From Corallococcus sp. AS-1-6 (lineage in GTDB: Bacteria > Myxococcota > Myxococcia > Myxococcales > Myxococcaceae): DNA of 64,000 nt. Below, piece by piece: positions 1 to 9,432 of the stretch; positions within the stretch are counted from its first letter, which is position 1; the number at the start of each line of letters is the position of its first letter. Made by a program: the position numbers and the translations under genes. Below the pieces are notes generated by a model. It did no database searches. It was not told the origin of the DNA and saw only the letters and a program-made list of their open reading frames with translations. The stretch covers positions 62,001-126,000 of the forward strand of contig NZ_JAIQDE010000002.1 in assembly GCF_020037015.1 (NCBI RefSeq), in the 5' to 3' direction.

Positions 1-3000
1 AGCCAGTACTTCGGCTACGTCATCTCCGCCGCCACCGGCCAGGTGCTCTTCCGCAACGACCTGTCCGCGGACGCCGGCACGGCCTTCACGTACAAGGTCT
101 GGGCGGACACGGCGTCCCCGTTCATCCCGGAAGACGGTCCCCAGGGCAACGACGCGACCCCGCACCCCACGGGCACGCGCGACGGCTACCAGGCCCCGCT
201 GAACCGCCCGGCGAACGACATCACCCTGGCCAACAGCCCCTACAGCAAGAACGACCCCTGGCTGCCAGCCAACGCCACGCAGACCACGGGTAACAACGTG
301 GACGCGTACGCGGACCTGAACGCGCCGGACGGCTTCCAGCCCGGAACCCGCGACACCCGCGCGGAGACGACGAGCGACAACACCTTCTCGTACGTCTACG
401 ACACGACCAAGGCCCCGGGCACCAGCACCGAGCAGATCAAGGCCTCGGTGGTGAACCTGTTCTACGTGAACAACTTCCTGCACGACTGGTTCTACGACGC
501 CGGCTTCGACGAGGCCGCGGGCAACGCCCAGTCGTTCAACTTCGGCCGTGGCGGCGTGGAGGGCGACCCCCTCCAGGCCCAGGCGCAGGACTACGGCGGC
601 CGCAACAACGCGAACATGAGCACGCCGGCGGACGGTGCGTCCCCGCGCATGCAGATGTACGTGTTCGACGGCACGCCCGAGCTGTCCGTCACCGCGCCCG
701 CGGCGCTGGCCGGCATCTACGAGGCCGGCTCCGCCAGCTACGGCAAGCAGGCGTACGACGTCACGGGTGAGATCAAGGTCCCGGAGACCAACAAGGACGG
801 CTGCGCCGCGTTCGACCCGGGCTACTTCACCGGGAAGATCGCCCTCATCGACCGCGGGACGTGCAACTTCGTCATCAAGTCGCTCAACGCGCAGAACGCG
901 GGCGCCATCGCCACGGTCATCGCGAACAACGCCGCCGGCAGCACCATCAGCATGGGCGGCAACGGCACGGATGACGCGAAGATCAACACGCCGTCCCTGA
1001 TGATCACCCAGGCCGCGGGCACCGCGTGGAAGGCGGCGGCGGCCACCGAGCCGGTGGCCGTGCACTTCCTGCGCGCGCCGGACCAGGACCGCGACGGTAC
1101 GCTCGACAACGGCATCATCGCGCACGAGTGGGGTCACTACATCAGCAACCGCCTCGTCGGTAACGCCGCGGGCCTGAGCAACAACCAGGGCCGCTCCATG
1201 GGCGAGGGCTGGGGCGACTTCCACGCCATGCTGATGCAGGTGCGTGAGTCCGACCGGACCAAGGCGGGCAACAACAACTGGCAGGGCGTCTACAGCACCG
1301 CCGGCTACGTCACGAGCGGTGGCAAGAACCAGGGCTACTACTACGGCATCCGTCGCCTGCCCTACACGACGGACATGAGCAAGAACGGCTACACGTTCCG
1401 CCACATCGCCAACTTCACGACCCTGCCCAACGAGCTGGCGACGGCGAGCACCGCCAACAACAGCGAGGTCCACAACAGCGGTGAGGTGTGGGCCACGGCG
1501 CTGTGGGAGTGCTACACGAGCCTGCTGAACGCGCACCCGTTCCAGGAGGCGCAGGACCGCATGAAGCGGTACCTCGTCGCCTCCTACAAGGCGACGCCGA
1601 ACGCGCCGACCTTCACGGAAGCGCGTGACGCGGTGCTGGCCGTGGCGCTCGCGAGCGACCCGGCGGACTACCAGCGCTTCGTGGCGGCCTTCGCCAAGCG
1701 CGGCCTCGGCTTCGGCGCCAAGTCGCCGGACCGCGACGCGTTCGACCACATCGGCGTGACGGAGAGCTTCGCCTCGGCCGGCAACCTGGAGGTCACCAGC
1801 ATCACGCTGGCGGACAGCGCGGGCGGCTGCGACCAGGACGGCATCCTCGACATCGGTGAGCAGGGTGAGCTGAAGATCACCGTGCGCAACGTGGGCGGCA
1901 ACGGGCTGAGCGCCTTCTCCGGCACCGTCAGCAGCACCAGCACCACGGCGACGCTGGAGTTCCCGAACGGCGCGGCGATCAACGTCCCCGCCCTGTCCCG
2001 CGGCGCCTCGGCGACGATCACCGTGCCCGTCAACGTCACCGCGGTCTCCGGCTCGCCCGCGCGCGCCGGCATCAAGGTGGTCTTCGACACCAACGAGATC
2101 CCGGCGGCGGCGAAGACGGTGACGTTCGACCCGCGCGTCAACTACGACCACGTCCCCACCACCAGCAACACGGAGACGTTCGAGTCCGGCCTGCGCGGGT
2201 GGACGGTGTCGCAGAACCTGTCCTCCTCCGGTGACTGGACGCTGTCCGGCTCGCCGGCCAACCGCTACGCGCACGGCAACGACCCGGGCACGGCGGCGGA
2301 GACGACCATCACCAGCCCCTGGCTGAAGGTGGACGACGCGGCGGACTTCATCATCAGCTACAAGTACCGCCACTCCTTCGAGTTCGACTCCAACGCCTCC
2401 TACGACGGCGCGGTGCTCGAGTTCACGGTCGACGGCATCGACTGGATCGACCCGTGGGATCTGTACCCGGTGGTGGACGCGGATCCGGGCTACGTGGACT
2501 ACATCGCCGCGGGCGGCGGCAACCCGCTCGAGGACCGCGCCGCGATGGCGCGGGTGAGCACGGGCTTCCCGGCGTTCAAGACCGCGAGCATCAACTTCGG
2601 GACCTTCTTCCCCGACCTGGAGCTCAAGAACGTCCGCTTCCGCTTCCGCATCGGCGGTGACGTGGCCGTGGGCGGTTACGGCCTGGACGTGGATGACGTG
2701 ACGTTCGAGGGCGCCTCGGCGGTGTTCTCCGGCCAGGCGGATCAGGCGGCCTCCACGGGCGCGTGCAACGTGCCGCCGGTGGCCAACGCGGGTCCGTCGC
2801 GCGTGGGCACGGCGGCGGTGGCGGAGGGCACGCTCGTCAACGGCGTCCTCAACCGCGCCACCATCACCCTGAACGGCACGGGCAGCTTCGACCCGGATGC
2901 CGCCGCGGGCGAGACGCTCACCTACAACTGGACGCAGGTCGGTGGCGCCACGCCGGTCTCCCTGACCGGCGCGGACACCGCGACCCCGAGCTTCGTGGCG

Positions 3001-4362
3001 GACGTGGACTACACGGACATCCTCTCCTTCCAGCTCGTCGTCACCGACGCGGCCGGCAAGGCGAGCGCCCCGAAGACGGTGGACATCCAGGTCGTCAACG
3101 TGAACCAGCCCCCGGTGGCCGCGGCCACCGCGCCGGCCACGGTGAACGAGGGTGACACCAACGTGACGCTGGACGCCTCGGGCTCCACGGACGCGGATGT
3201 GATTCACGCGAACACGCTGACGTACGCCTGGGTCCAGACGCTCCCCGCCTCGCCCAAGGTGACGCTGGCCAACGCCACCAAGGCGAAGGCGACGTTCACG
3301 GCGCCGGAAGTGACGGCGGACACGCAGTTCACCTTCACGGTCACCGTGACGGACAGCGCTGGCGCGAAGTCCACCAAGTCGGTCGCCGTGAACGTGAAGA
3401 ACGTGGACCGTGAGCCGGTGGCCAACGCCGGCGCGGACTTCGACGCGGATGCCCGCTCCACGGTGACGCTGACCGGCTCCGGCTCGGACGCGGACGGCAC
3501 GGCGGTGACCTACCTGTGGGAGCAGACGGGCGGCACGCAGGTGACGCTGACGGGTGCGGACACGGCGACGGCGACCTTCACGGCGCCGGACGTCAGCGCC
3601 CCCACCGAGCTCACCTTCAAGCTCACGGTGTCCTCGGGCGGAGTGTCGGTGTCCGACCTGGTCAACGTGACGGTGCGCAAGGCCAACCGCCACCCGGTGG
3701 GCCAGGCTCCGGCCTCCGTCGACGCGGACGAGGGCAGCAACGTGGTGCTGGACGCTTCCGGCATCACGGATCCGGACGGTGACGCGCTCACCTACGTCTG
3801 GGCGCAGGTCGGCGGCCCCACGGTGCAGACCACGGGCGCGGGCACGGCGCAGTTGGCGTTCACCGCGCCGCAGGTCCAGGCCGACACGGCCGTGGCCTTC
3901 AGCCTGACGGTGACGGACGTGGACGGCGCCGCCTCGGGCCCGTACGTCTACACGGTCAACGTGAAGCAGGTGAACCAGGCGCCGGTCGCCAAGGTCCGGG
4001 TCATCTCGGGCGTGCGCGGCGGTGAGCTGGTGAAGATCGACGCCTCCACGTCCACGGATCCGGACAACGAGCCGCTGACCTACGCCTGGGAGCAGACGGG
4101 TGGCCCGTCCGTGACGCTGACCGGCGCCAACTCCGCCGAGGCCAGCTTCACCCCGCCGGCGAAGAAGACGCTGGAGAACTACACCTTCAAGGTGACGGTG
4201 AAGGACGCGGCGGGTGCCACCAGCACCGCCAACATCACGGTGAACGTGCCGAAGGCCGACGACGGCGGTGGCTGCTCCTCCACGGGCGGCTCCGCTGGCG
4301 GCATGGCGCCGCTGATGGCGCTGTTCGCGGCGATGGCGCTCGCGCGCCGTCGCAAGGCCTAG
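1..4362 (+). CDS. Secreted M36 (fungalysin-type) metalloprotease with PA domain, five PKD-like repeats and MYXO-CTERM tail; 5' end outside window
   Basis: The frame is open from base 1, so the start, signal peptide and most of the propeptide lie upstream. The visible part has a PA-type insert around bases 660-1060, then the zinc motif HEWGH (bases 1123-1137) with the third ligand Glu in MGEGWGDF 27 residues later, as in family M36. After the catalytic domain come five Ig/PKD-like repeats starting near bases 2773, 3109, 3412, 3691 and 3976, each with a PPVAxA-like opening and a TYxWxQ core. The C-terminus is a Gly/Ser/Cys-rich stretch, one hydrophobic helix and RRRKA, which is the MYXO-CTERM surface-sorting signal. 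Known family role: extracellular protein degradation. Inference: a surface-anchored or released protease for predation or nutrition. Confidence 0.88.
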   Translation, partial: SQYFGYVISAATGQVLFRNDLSADAGTAFTYKVWADTASPFIPEDGPQGNDATPHPTGTRDGYQAPLNRPANDITLANSPYSKNDPWLPANATQTTGNNVDAYADLNAPDGFQPGTRDTRAETTSDNTFSYVYDTTKAPGTSTEQIKASVVNLFYVNNFLHDWFYDAGFDEAAGNAQSFNFGRGGVEGDPLQAQAQDYGGRNNANMSTPADGASPRMQMYVFDGTPELSVTAPAALAGIYEAGSASYGKQAYDVTGEIKVPETNKDGCAAFDPGYFTGKIALIDRGTCNFVIKSLNAQNAGAIATVIANNAAGSTISMGGNGTDDAKINTPSLMITQAAGTAWKAAAATEPVAVHFLRAPDQDRDGTLDNGIIAHEWGHYISNRLVGNAAGLSNNQGRSMGEGWGDFHAMLMQVRESDRTKAGNNNWQGVYSTAGYVTSGGKNQGYYYGIRRLPYTTDMSKNGYTFRHIANFTTLPNELATASTANNSEVHNSGEVWATALWECYTSLLNAHPFQEAQDRMKRYLVASYKATPNAPTFTEARDAVLAVALASDPADYQRFVAAFAKRGLGFGAKSPDRDAFDHIGVTESFASAGNLEVTSITLADSAGGCDQDGILDIGEQGELKITVRNVGGNGLSAFSGTVSSTSTTATLEFPNGAAINVPALSRGASATITVPVNVTAVSGSPARAGIKVVFDTNEIPAAAKTVTFDPRVNYDHVPTTSNTETFESGLRGWTVSQNLSSSGDWTLSGSPANRYAHGNDPGTAAETTITSPWLKVDDAADFIISYKYRHSFEFDSNASYDGAVLEFTVDGIDWIDPWDLYPVVDADPGYVDYIAAGGGNPLEDRAAMARVSTGFPAFKTASINFGTFFPDLELKNVRFRFRIGGDVAVGGYGLDVDDVTFEGASAVFSGQADQAASTGACNVPPVANAGPSRVGTAAVAEGTLVNGVLNRATITLNGTGSFDPDAAAGETLTYNWTQVGGATPVSLTGADTATPSFVADVDYTDILSFQLVVTDAAGKASAPKTVDIQVVNVNQPPVAAATAPATVNEGDTNVTLDASGSTDADVIHANTLTYAWVQTLPASPKVTLANATKAKATFTAPEVTADTQFTFTVTVTDSAGAKSTKSVAVNVKNVDREPVANAGADFDADARSTVTLTGSGSDADGTAVTYLWEQTGGTQVTLTGADTATATFTAPDVSAPTELTFKLTVSSGGVSVSDLVNVTVRKANRHPVGQAPASVDADEGSNVVLDASGITDPDGDALTYVWAQVGGPTVQTTGAGTAQLAFTAPQVQADTAVAFSLTVTDVDGAASGPYVYTVNVKQVNQAPVAKVRVISGVRGGELVKIDASTSTDPDNEPLTYAWEQTGGPSVTLTGANSAEASFTPPAKKTLENYTFKVTVKDAAGATSTANITVNVPKADDGGGCSSTGGSAGGMAPLMALFAAMALARRRKA

Positions 4363-4396
4363 GCCGGCGCCGCGGCTGAAGCCCTGAAGTGACACG

Positions 4397-4439
4397 GGGG
4401 CGGTCCTCACGAAGCGTGGGGGCCGCCCCTTCTTCATTT
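4397..4439 (+). terminator. Rho-independent-type terminator after the M36 protease gene
   Basis: A seven-base perfect stem GGGGCGG (4397-4403) pairs with CCGCCCC (4423-4429). An inner partly G-U paired extension lies between them, followed by the T-rich TTCTTCATTT. It lies 35 bases after the stop codon. Confidence 0.75.
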
Positions 4440-4485
4440 CCGTCAGGCGTCCGGGGACGGAGGATGCGGTAGGCTCCCGCGCCTC

Positions 4486-4881
4486 ATGGCACGCACGTTC
4501 CAGGTGGGAGACACCTTCACGCACGTCCGCCAGTGCGACCGGCTGCGGCCGGTGTATTACGCGGGCGCTTCCGGGGACTACAACCCCATCCACATCGACC
4601 CGGAGGTGGGCCGGCAGGCCGGCTTCAACGGCGTCATCCTCCAGGGGCTCTGCACGCTGGGCTGGGCGGTGGAGGCCGTGGCCGTCTTCGTGGGAGACCC
4701 GGGGCTGGTGCGCCGGGTGAAGGTGCGCTTCTCCCGGCCGGTGCTGCCGGAGGACACCGTCACCTTCCAGGGCCGCGTCACCGCCATCACGGAGGGCCGG
4801 CTCACCACGGAAGTCTCCGCCACCAACCAGCGCGGCGAGCCCGTCCTCCGGGGCGCCGTCGTCGAAACCTCGCTCGGATAG
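4486..4881 (+). CDS. MaoC-like (R)-specific enoyl-CoA hydratase/dehydratase, catalytic half
   Basis: A 131-residue single hot-dog domain. The hydratase-2 motif is intact: ASGDYNPIH places catalytic Asp31 and His36 exactly as in MaoC/HadB proteins. The family hydrates trans-2-enoyl-CoA or dehydrates 3-hydroxyacyl thioesters. The gene starts about 120 bases after the upstream protease and is followed two bases after its stop by a second hot-dog gene, so the two are surely one transcript and probably one heterodimer, as for HadA/HadB-type dehydratases. The substrate (fatty-acid, polyketide or CoA ester) cannot be told from sequence. Confidence 0.85.
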   Translation: MARTFQVGDTFTHVRQCDRLRPVYYAGASGDYNPIHIDPEVGRQAGFNGVILQGLCTLGWAVEAVAVFVGDPGLVRRVKVRFSRPVLPEDTVTFQGRVTAITEGRLTTEVSATNQRGEPVLRGAVVETSLG

Positions 4882-4883
4882 CC

Positions 4884-5366
4884 ATGGCCCTGGACCCCAA
4901 GTTCGTCGGCCGTGCGTACGGCCCCTTCACCTATGAGATTGGCCGGGAGAAGCTGCGCGAGTTCTCCCTCATCCTCGGCGGCTCCGTGCCCTCCGCGGGC
5001 ACCTTCGGCGAGCCCCCCGCGCACGTCAGCCCCCTGCTCTACTCGCAGGAGGCGGCCCAGGCGGGCCCGTACGGCGACGTCATCGCCTTCCCCAGCTTCG
5101 CGGTGGTGTTCGCCATCCGCCCCTTCAGCGCCGCCATCGCGGATCCGGAGCTGGGCGTGGACCGCGTGCGGCTGGTGCACGGTGAGCAGGAGCTGGAGTT
5201 CCTGGGCGTGATGCGCCCCGGGGACGTGCTCACCACCACGGGCCACATCTCCGAGCTGTACCGCAAGGCCGGGATGGACTTCCTCGTCGTCACCACGGAG
5301 ACGCGCGACGCGAAGGGCGAGCCCGTGGTGCGCGGCGTGTGGACGGCCGTCATCCGCCCCGCGTGA
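4884..5366 (+). CDS. MaoC N-terminal-type hot-dog protein (FAS1-like dehydratase partner)
   Basis: A 160-residue protein starting at the ATG two bases after the preceding stop; the frame is open further upstream but overlaps the first hydratase gene and has no sign of being coding there. The opening, FVGRAYGPFTYEIGREKLREF, is typical of the MaoC_dehydrat_N fold (non-catalytic hot-dog half). It lacks the D-x-N-P-x-H active-site motif carried by its neighbour. The two adjacent half-genes correspond to the two halves of fused eukaryotic hydratase-2. I infer that this subunit supplies the acyl-binding surface. Confidence 0.82.
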   Translation: MALDPKFVGRAYGPFTYEIGREKLREFSLILGGSVPSAGTFGEPPAHVSPLLYSQEAAQAGPYGDVIAFPSFAVVFAIRPFSAAIADPELGVDRVRLVHGEQELEFLGVMRPGDVLTTTGHISELYRKAGMDFLVVTTETRDAKGEPVVRGVWTAVIRPA

Positions 5367-5384
5367 CGAAGCGGCCGCGCGCGG

Positions 5385-6161
5385 CTACTCGCCGGGGGCG
5401 ATGATGCCCTCGTCGAGCAACTGCGCGAGGATGCGCGCGGTGTCCAGGCGCGACATGCCGGACAGCGCGAAGAGGTCATCGAAGCTCACCGCGCCGTCAA
5501 TCTGCGCCAGCACGAAGCCCGCGCGGTGGTCCAGGTTGAGCCAGATGATGTCATCCGGCTGCAGCCGCACGCGCGGCATGCGGTGCAGGTCTCCCAGCCG
5601 CGCCTCCAGCATGGACACCAGGATGCGCTCGCTGCGGTCGCGCAGCGCCTCCACGCGCGGGTTCTCCGGCGCCAGGGACTGGGCCCGGCGCAGCAGCTCC
5701 ACCGCGCCGGAGTGGTCATCCAGCGCCAGCAGGTCCTCCGCGCCCCGCAGCAGGCTCTCCACCTCCGAGCCCTCCGGCAGCCCGCCCACCGGCGCGAAGG
5801 TGTCCGGCAGCCCGAACTCCTGCGTGCGGTGCGCCTCCGCGATGAGGTCCAGCGCGTCGCCGCGCATGCCCGTGCCCTCGGGCAGGCTCACGGACTCACG
5901 CAAGGGGGCCACCACCGGGCCGGGCTCGGAGGGGCCGGCCCAGGCGCCCCAGTCCGCCTCCTGATCCGGGCCCGTCAGGTTCCACCCGGTGTCCCCGCCG
6001 TGCTCCGCCAGGCCGTCCCGCCCCAGCAGCCGGCGCGCGCGCGCGTTGGCCGGGTCCAGCTCCAGGGCCCGGGCGAACAGCTTCTCCGCGCCCGCCAGGT
6101 CGCCGCTCAGCCGCAGCAGCAACCCGGCTTCGACCAGCGCCTTGGCCCGGAGCGCGTTCAT
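5385..6161 (-). CDS. TPR protein with a C-terminal winged-helix-like domain, third gene of the DnaK operon
   Basis: A 258-residue soluble protein. Residues 1-55 look like TPR helices (LxxSGDLAGAEKLFARALELDP), and a second TPR-like segment lies around 145-185. The last ~45 residues form a compact domain beginning GFVLAQIDGAVSFDDLF and ending in LLDEGIIAP. The same pattern, with identical spacing, is found near the N-terminus of the DnaJ-like protein two genes upstream. The start codon lies three bases beyond the stop of the dnaK-like gene, implying translational coupling. No catalytic motif is visible. Probable role: adaptor or client selector for the associated Hsp70. Confidence 0.75.
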   Translation of the reverse strand: MNALRAKALVEAGLLLRLSGDLAGAEKLFARALELDPANARARRLLGRDGLAEHGGDTGWNLTGPDQEADWGAWAGPSEPGPVVAPLRESVSLPEGTGMRGDALDLIAEAHRTQEFGLPDTFAPVGGLPEGSEVESLLRGAEDLLALDDHSGAVELLRRAQSLAPENPRVEALRDRSERILVSMLEARLGDLHRMPRVRLQPDDIIWLNLDHRAGFVLAQIDGAVSFDDLFALSGMSRLDTARILAQLLDEGIIAPGE

Positions 6162-6164
6162 CGG

Positions 6165-8012
6165 CTACCTCCCCGGCGTCCCGCGCGAGCCCGCCGAGCG
6201 CAGCAGCGGCAGGCTCTGGGACAGGGCCTCGCAGGCCCGGGTGAGCACGCCCACGTCGTCCGCGCCGCGCGCCTGCCGCGCGGAGTCCAGGGCGGCCTCC
6301 GCGCGGGCGACGACGTCCGGCGGCAGGCCTCCCGCCCCGGGCATGAGCCGCACGCGGGAGAGCGCGTCCACCAGGTCGCGCGCCAGGATGTCCAGCTCCA
6401 CGCGCTTGGACTTCAGCTCCTCCGTGTTGCGCGCCGCCACCAGCCAGTCGCGCTGCTCGTCCATGATGCGGCGCAGCTCGTCCTCCGTCAGGCCGCTGGA
6501 CGCGGTGACGGTGATGGACTGGCGCAGGCCCGTGTCACGGTCGCGCGCGGACACGGACACGATGCCCTCCGCGTTGATGTCGAACGTCACCTCGATCTCC
6601 ACCTGCCCGCGCGGCGCCTCGCGCAGGCCGGTGAGGAGGAACTCGCCCAGCAGCTCGTTGTGGTGCGCGAGCTCGTGCTCGCCCTGGAGCACCATGATCT
6701 TCACCGTGCGCTGGAAGTCCTTGGAGGTGGCGAACACCTCCGTGGCGGACGTGGGCACGGTGGTGTTGCGCGGAATCAGCCGCCGCACGTAGCCGCCCGC
6801 GATGGCCACGCCCATGCTCTGCGGGGTGACGTCCAGGAGCAGCAGCTCGCTCTCGTGGCCCACCAGCGCGTGCGCCTGGATGGCGGCGCCCAGGGCGACC
6901 ACCTCCTCCGCGTGCACGCCCTTGCACGGCTCGCGGCGGAAGTACTGGCGCACCTGCTCCACGATGCGGGGCATGCGCGACATGCCCCCCACCAGGATGA
7001 CCTCCTTCAGGTCCGAGGGGCGCACCTTCGCCTCGCCCAGCACCTCCGAGGTGATGCCCACCAGGCGCTCGCCCAGGTCCGCCGTGAGCTCCTCCAGCTT
7101 CTCGCGGGTGAGCGAGGACTGCAGGTGCAGCGCGGCGCCTCCGCCCGGCGGCGTGCAGATGAAGGGCAGGTGCACCTGCGTCTCCTTCACCGAGGACAGC
7201 TCCACCTTCGCCTTCTCCGCGGCGTCCTTCAGCCGCTGCAGCGCCATGCGGTCCTTGCGCAGGTCGATGCCGTGCTCCTTGGCGAAGCCGAACACCATCC
7301 ACTCGATGATGCGGTGGTCCCAGTCCTCGCCGCCGAGGAAGGTGTCACCGCCAGTGGCCACCACGTCGAAGATGCCGTTGTTGATCTCCAGCACCGACAC
7401 GTCGAAGGTGCCGCCGCCCAGGTCCAGCACGGCGATCTTCCCGTTCACCGTGCGGCCGAAGCCGTAGGCCAGCGCCGCCGCGGTGGGCTCGTTGATGATG
7501 CGCAGGACGTCCAGCCCCGCGATGCGGCCCGCGTCCTTGGTGGCCTGGCGCTGCCCGTCGTTGAAGTAGGCCGGCACGGTGATGACGGCCTGGGTGACGG
7601 GCCGGCCGAAGTGCGCCTCCGCGTCCGCCTTCAGCTCCGCCAGGATCATGGCGCTGACCTCCGGCACGGCGAGGTCGCGGCCCGCCAGCCGGATGCGCAC
7701 GTCGTCGTGCGCGCCGCACACCACCTGGTACGTGAGCGCGCGCAGCGCGTCCTGCACCGGGTGCGAGGAGAACTTGCGGCCGATGAGGCGCTTGGCCGCG
7801 GACACCGTCTCCTGCGGGTTGGTGATGGCCTGCCGCTTGGCGATGCCGCCCACCAGCCGCTTGCCGTTCTTCGACACCGCCACCACGGACGGCGTGAGGG
7901 GCTGGCCGGTGCGGTTCTTGATGATGATGGGCTGACCGTCCTGCACCGTGGCGACGAGGCTGTTCGTCGTCCCCAGGTCGATGCCAATCAGCGGTTCGGG
8001 CTCAGCAGCCAT
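6165..8012 (-). CDS. Hsp70/DnaK-family chaperone (secondary, non-canonical C-terminus)
   Basis: 615 residues. The ATPase domain shows phosphate-1 motif [10 protein letters not shown] (residues 9-18), [26 protein letters not shown] and the adenosine loop [10 protein letters not shown]. The substrate-binding beta domain (about 385-500) includes [14 protein letters not shown]. The C-terminal lid is short and lacks the EEVD-like tail of housekeeping DnaK. No grpE or classical dnaJ is adjacent. Instead it sits between a DnaJ-domain TPR protein and another TPR protein, so this is probably a dedicated Hsp70. In M. xanthus a DnaK homologue, SglK, is needed for social motility and matrix; whether this is its orthologue cannot be settled here. 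Confidence 0.92.
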   Translation of the reverse strand: MAAEPEPLIGIDLGTTNSLVATVQDGQPIIIKNRTGQPLTPSVVAVSKNGKRLVGGIAKRQAITNPQETVSAAKRLIGRKFSSHPVQDALRALTYQVVCGAHDDVRIRLAGRDLAVPEVSAMILAELKADAEAHFGRPVTQAVITVPAYFNDGQRQATKDAGRIAGLDVLRIINEPTAAALAYGFGRTVNGKIAVLDLGGGTFDVSVLEINNGIFDVVATGGDTFLGGEDWDHRIIEWMVFGFAKEHGIDLRKDRMALQRLKDAAEKAKVELSSVKETQVHLPFICTPPGGGAALHLQSSLTREKLEELTADLGERLVGITSEVLGEAKVRPSDLKEVILVGGMSRMPRIVEQVRQYFRREPCKGVHAEEVVALGAAIQAHALVGHESELLLLDVTPQSMGVAIAGGYVRRLIPRNTTVPTSATEVFATSKDFQRTVKIMVLQGEHELAHHNELLGEFLLTGLREAPRGQVEIEVTFDINAEGIVSVSARDRDTGLRQSITVTASSGLTEDELRRIMDEQRDWLVAARNTEELKSKRVELDILARDLVDALSRVRLMPGAGGLPPDVVARAEAALDSARQARGADDVGVLTRACEALSQSLPLLRSAGSRGTPGR

Positions 8013-8030
8013 GGGGACGCATGCACCTCA

Positions 8031-9341
8031 TCACGTGAACGTCCAGCGCAGCTTCTTGAGGCCGGCGCGAGCGTCGGCGTTGTCGGGGTCCAGGCGCAAG
8101 ACATCCTCGAAGTGGTGCTTGGCCTGCTTCTTCTGCCCCGCCACCAGGAGCAACTGGGCCAGCAGGAGCTGGTAGTCCGCGCGCCCCGGCTTCAGCTCCA
8201 CCGCGCGCTGCGCGAGCTTCAGCACCTCCTGCGGGTCCTGCGCCAGCTCCCGCCCCACGCGCGCCGCCTGGAAGGCCGCCTCCGGGTTGTCCGCGTTGAG
8301 CGACACGGCCAGCTTGTACGCGGCCTGCGCGCCCGCGAAGTCGCCGCGCATCTCCAGCTCCTGGCCCCGCTCCACCTCCGCCTGCGCGCGCGTCAGGTCG
8401 TGCTTGCGGCGCGCCTCCACCAGCAGTTGGGCGACCTCGCGGTTCTTCGGGTCCAGGCCCAGCACGTGGTTGAAGTCCTGGTAGGCCCGCTCGAAGTCCC
8501 CGCGCGCGGTGGCCGCCCTGCCCCGGGCGATGAGCTCCGTGAGCTTGTGGCTGCGCGCCATGTACGGGTGGCGCGCGAAGCGGGCCTGGCGCTCTGCGCG
8601 GCGGGCCTCCGACTCCGCGTCCTCCGGGGGCGGGGCGGCGGCGGGCGGCACCGTGGCGAACGACCCCGAGGGAGGCCGTGCACCCGGGGCGGCGGAGGGC
8701 GACACCGCCGCGAAGCCGCCGCTGGACACCGTGCGCGCGACCGGAGGCGGCGTGGAGGGGCGCGCGGCCGGGGGCGGCGTCGCGGGCGCGCGCGGCGGCT
8801 CCTGGCGGCTGAGGGCGTTGTGGGCGTCCGTGAGGCGCTTGAAGATGCGCTCCAGCCGGGCGCGGAAGCTGCCCAGGTTCTTGCCGAAGTAGCGGTCCGG
8901 GTGGAAGCGGCGGGAGGCGTTGTAATACGCCTGCTTCACCTCCTGGGGGCTGGCGCCCCGGGCCACGCCCAGCACCGCGTGGTGGTCCATCCCGTCCAGC
9001 GAGCGCTCCATCTCGATGATGTCGCGCTTCTGGTCGGGCTCCAGGTCCACCTCCTCCGCCATGGCGGCGTCCACCGCCGGGGCGGCGGGCGCGGCGAGTT
9101 TCACCACCCGGGCGGGCACGATGGCGCCCTTGGCGCGCAGGGCCAGCAGCACGGCGATGGTGCGCGCCTCGCCCAGCGAGGAGCGGGACAGCACGGCGTC
9201 GATGCGTTCGACGCGGCCCACCAGCGCCAGCACGGAGCCCTCCTCGGGGCTGAGCTGGAGACGGGCCGGGTCCAGGTGGGGCACCGTGGCGATGTGGTCG
9301 GTCCTGCCCCCCAGGCCGACGATGGGGTTGGGCGCGCTCAA
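8031..9341 (-). CDS. J-domain TPR protein, co-chaperone partner of the adjacent DnaK
   Basis: A 436-residue protein beginning at TTG; no in-frame ATG precedes the conserved region. Residues ~30-75 form a small winged-helix-like domain (GSVLALVGRVERIDAVL...AIVP). Residues ~118-185 form a J domain with the diagnostic HPD in RRFHPDRYFG. A Pro/Ala-rich linker follows, then at least four TPR units from ~285 to the end (e.g. LGLDPKNREV, LRLDPDNADA). J domains stimulate Hsp70 ATPase, and this gene is 18 bases ahead of dnaK, so the partner is obvious. The J domain sits mid-protein rather than at the N-terminus, unlike canonical DnaJ, and there is no Gly/Phe or zinc-finger region. Confidence 0.88.
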   Translation of the reverse strand: MSAPNPIVGLGGRTDHIATVPHLDPARLQLSPEEGSVLALVGRVERIDAVLSRSSLGEARTIAVLLALRAKGAIVPARVVKLAAPAAPAVDAAMAEEVDLEPDQKRDIIEMERSLDGMDHHAVLGVARGASPQEVKQAYYNASRRFHPDRYFGKNLGSFRARLERIFKRLTDAHNALSRQEPPRAPATPPPAARPSTPPPVARTVSSGGFAAVSPSAAPGARPPSGSFATVPPAAAPPPEDAESEARRAERQARFARHPYMARSHKLTELIARGRAATARGDFERAYQDFNHVLGLDPKNREVAQLLVEARRKHDLTRAQAEVERGQELEMRGDFAGAQAAYKLAVSLNADNPEAAFQAARVGRELAQDPQEVLKLAQRAVELKPGRADYQLLLAQLLLVAGQKKQAKHHFEDVLRLDPDNADARAGLKKLRWTFT

Positions 9342-9372
9342 GGTGTCAGTTCCGCGGGCTGGCGAATCCCCA

Positions 9373-9402
9373 AGTGTAGGTGTCCGGGAAGCAGGGCGTC
9401 AA
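9373..9402 (-). promoter_or_regulatory. Sigma-70-like promoter of the J-protein/DnaK/TPR operon
   Basis: Read on the minus strand: TTGACG (9402-9397), 18-base spacer, TACACT (9378-9373). Matches are 5/6 and 4/6 to consensus. The predicted start of transcription is about 25 bases before the TTG start codon at 9341. Confidence 0.5.
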
Positions 9403-9432
9403 ACCTCCCGGAACCGTGAAACCGCTCCCCTT

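Noticed and set aside
5526-9419. A 1297-codon open frame on the plus strand opposite the DnaK operon
   Set aside because: It is the antisense shadow of genes with strong GC third-position bias; its translation is Arg/Ala/Gly/His-rich without domains.
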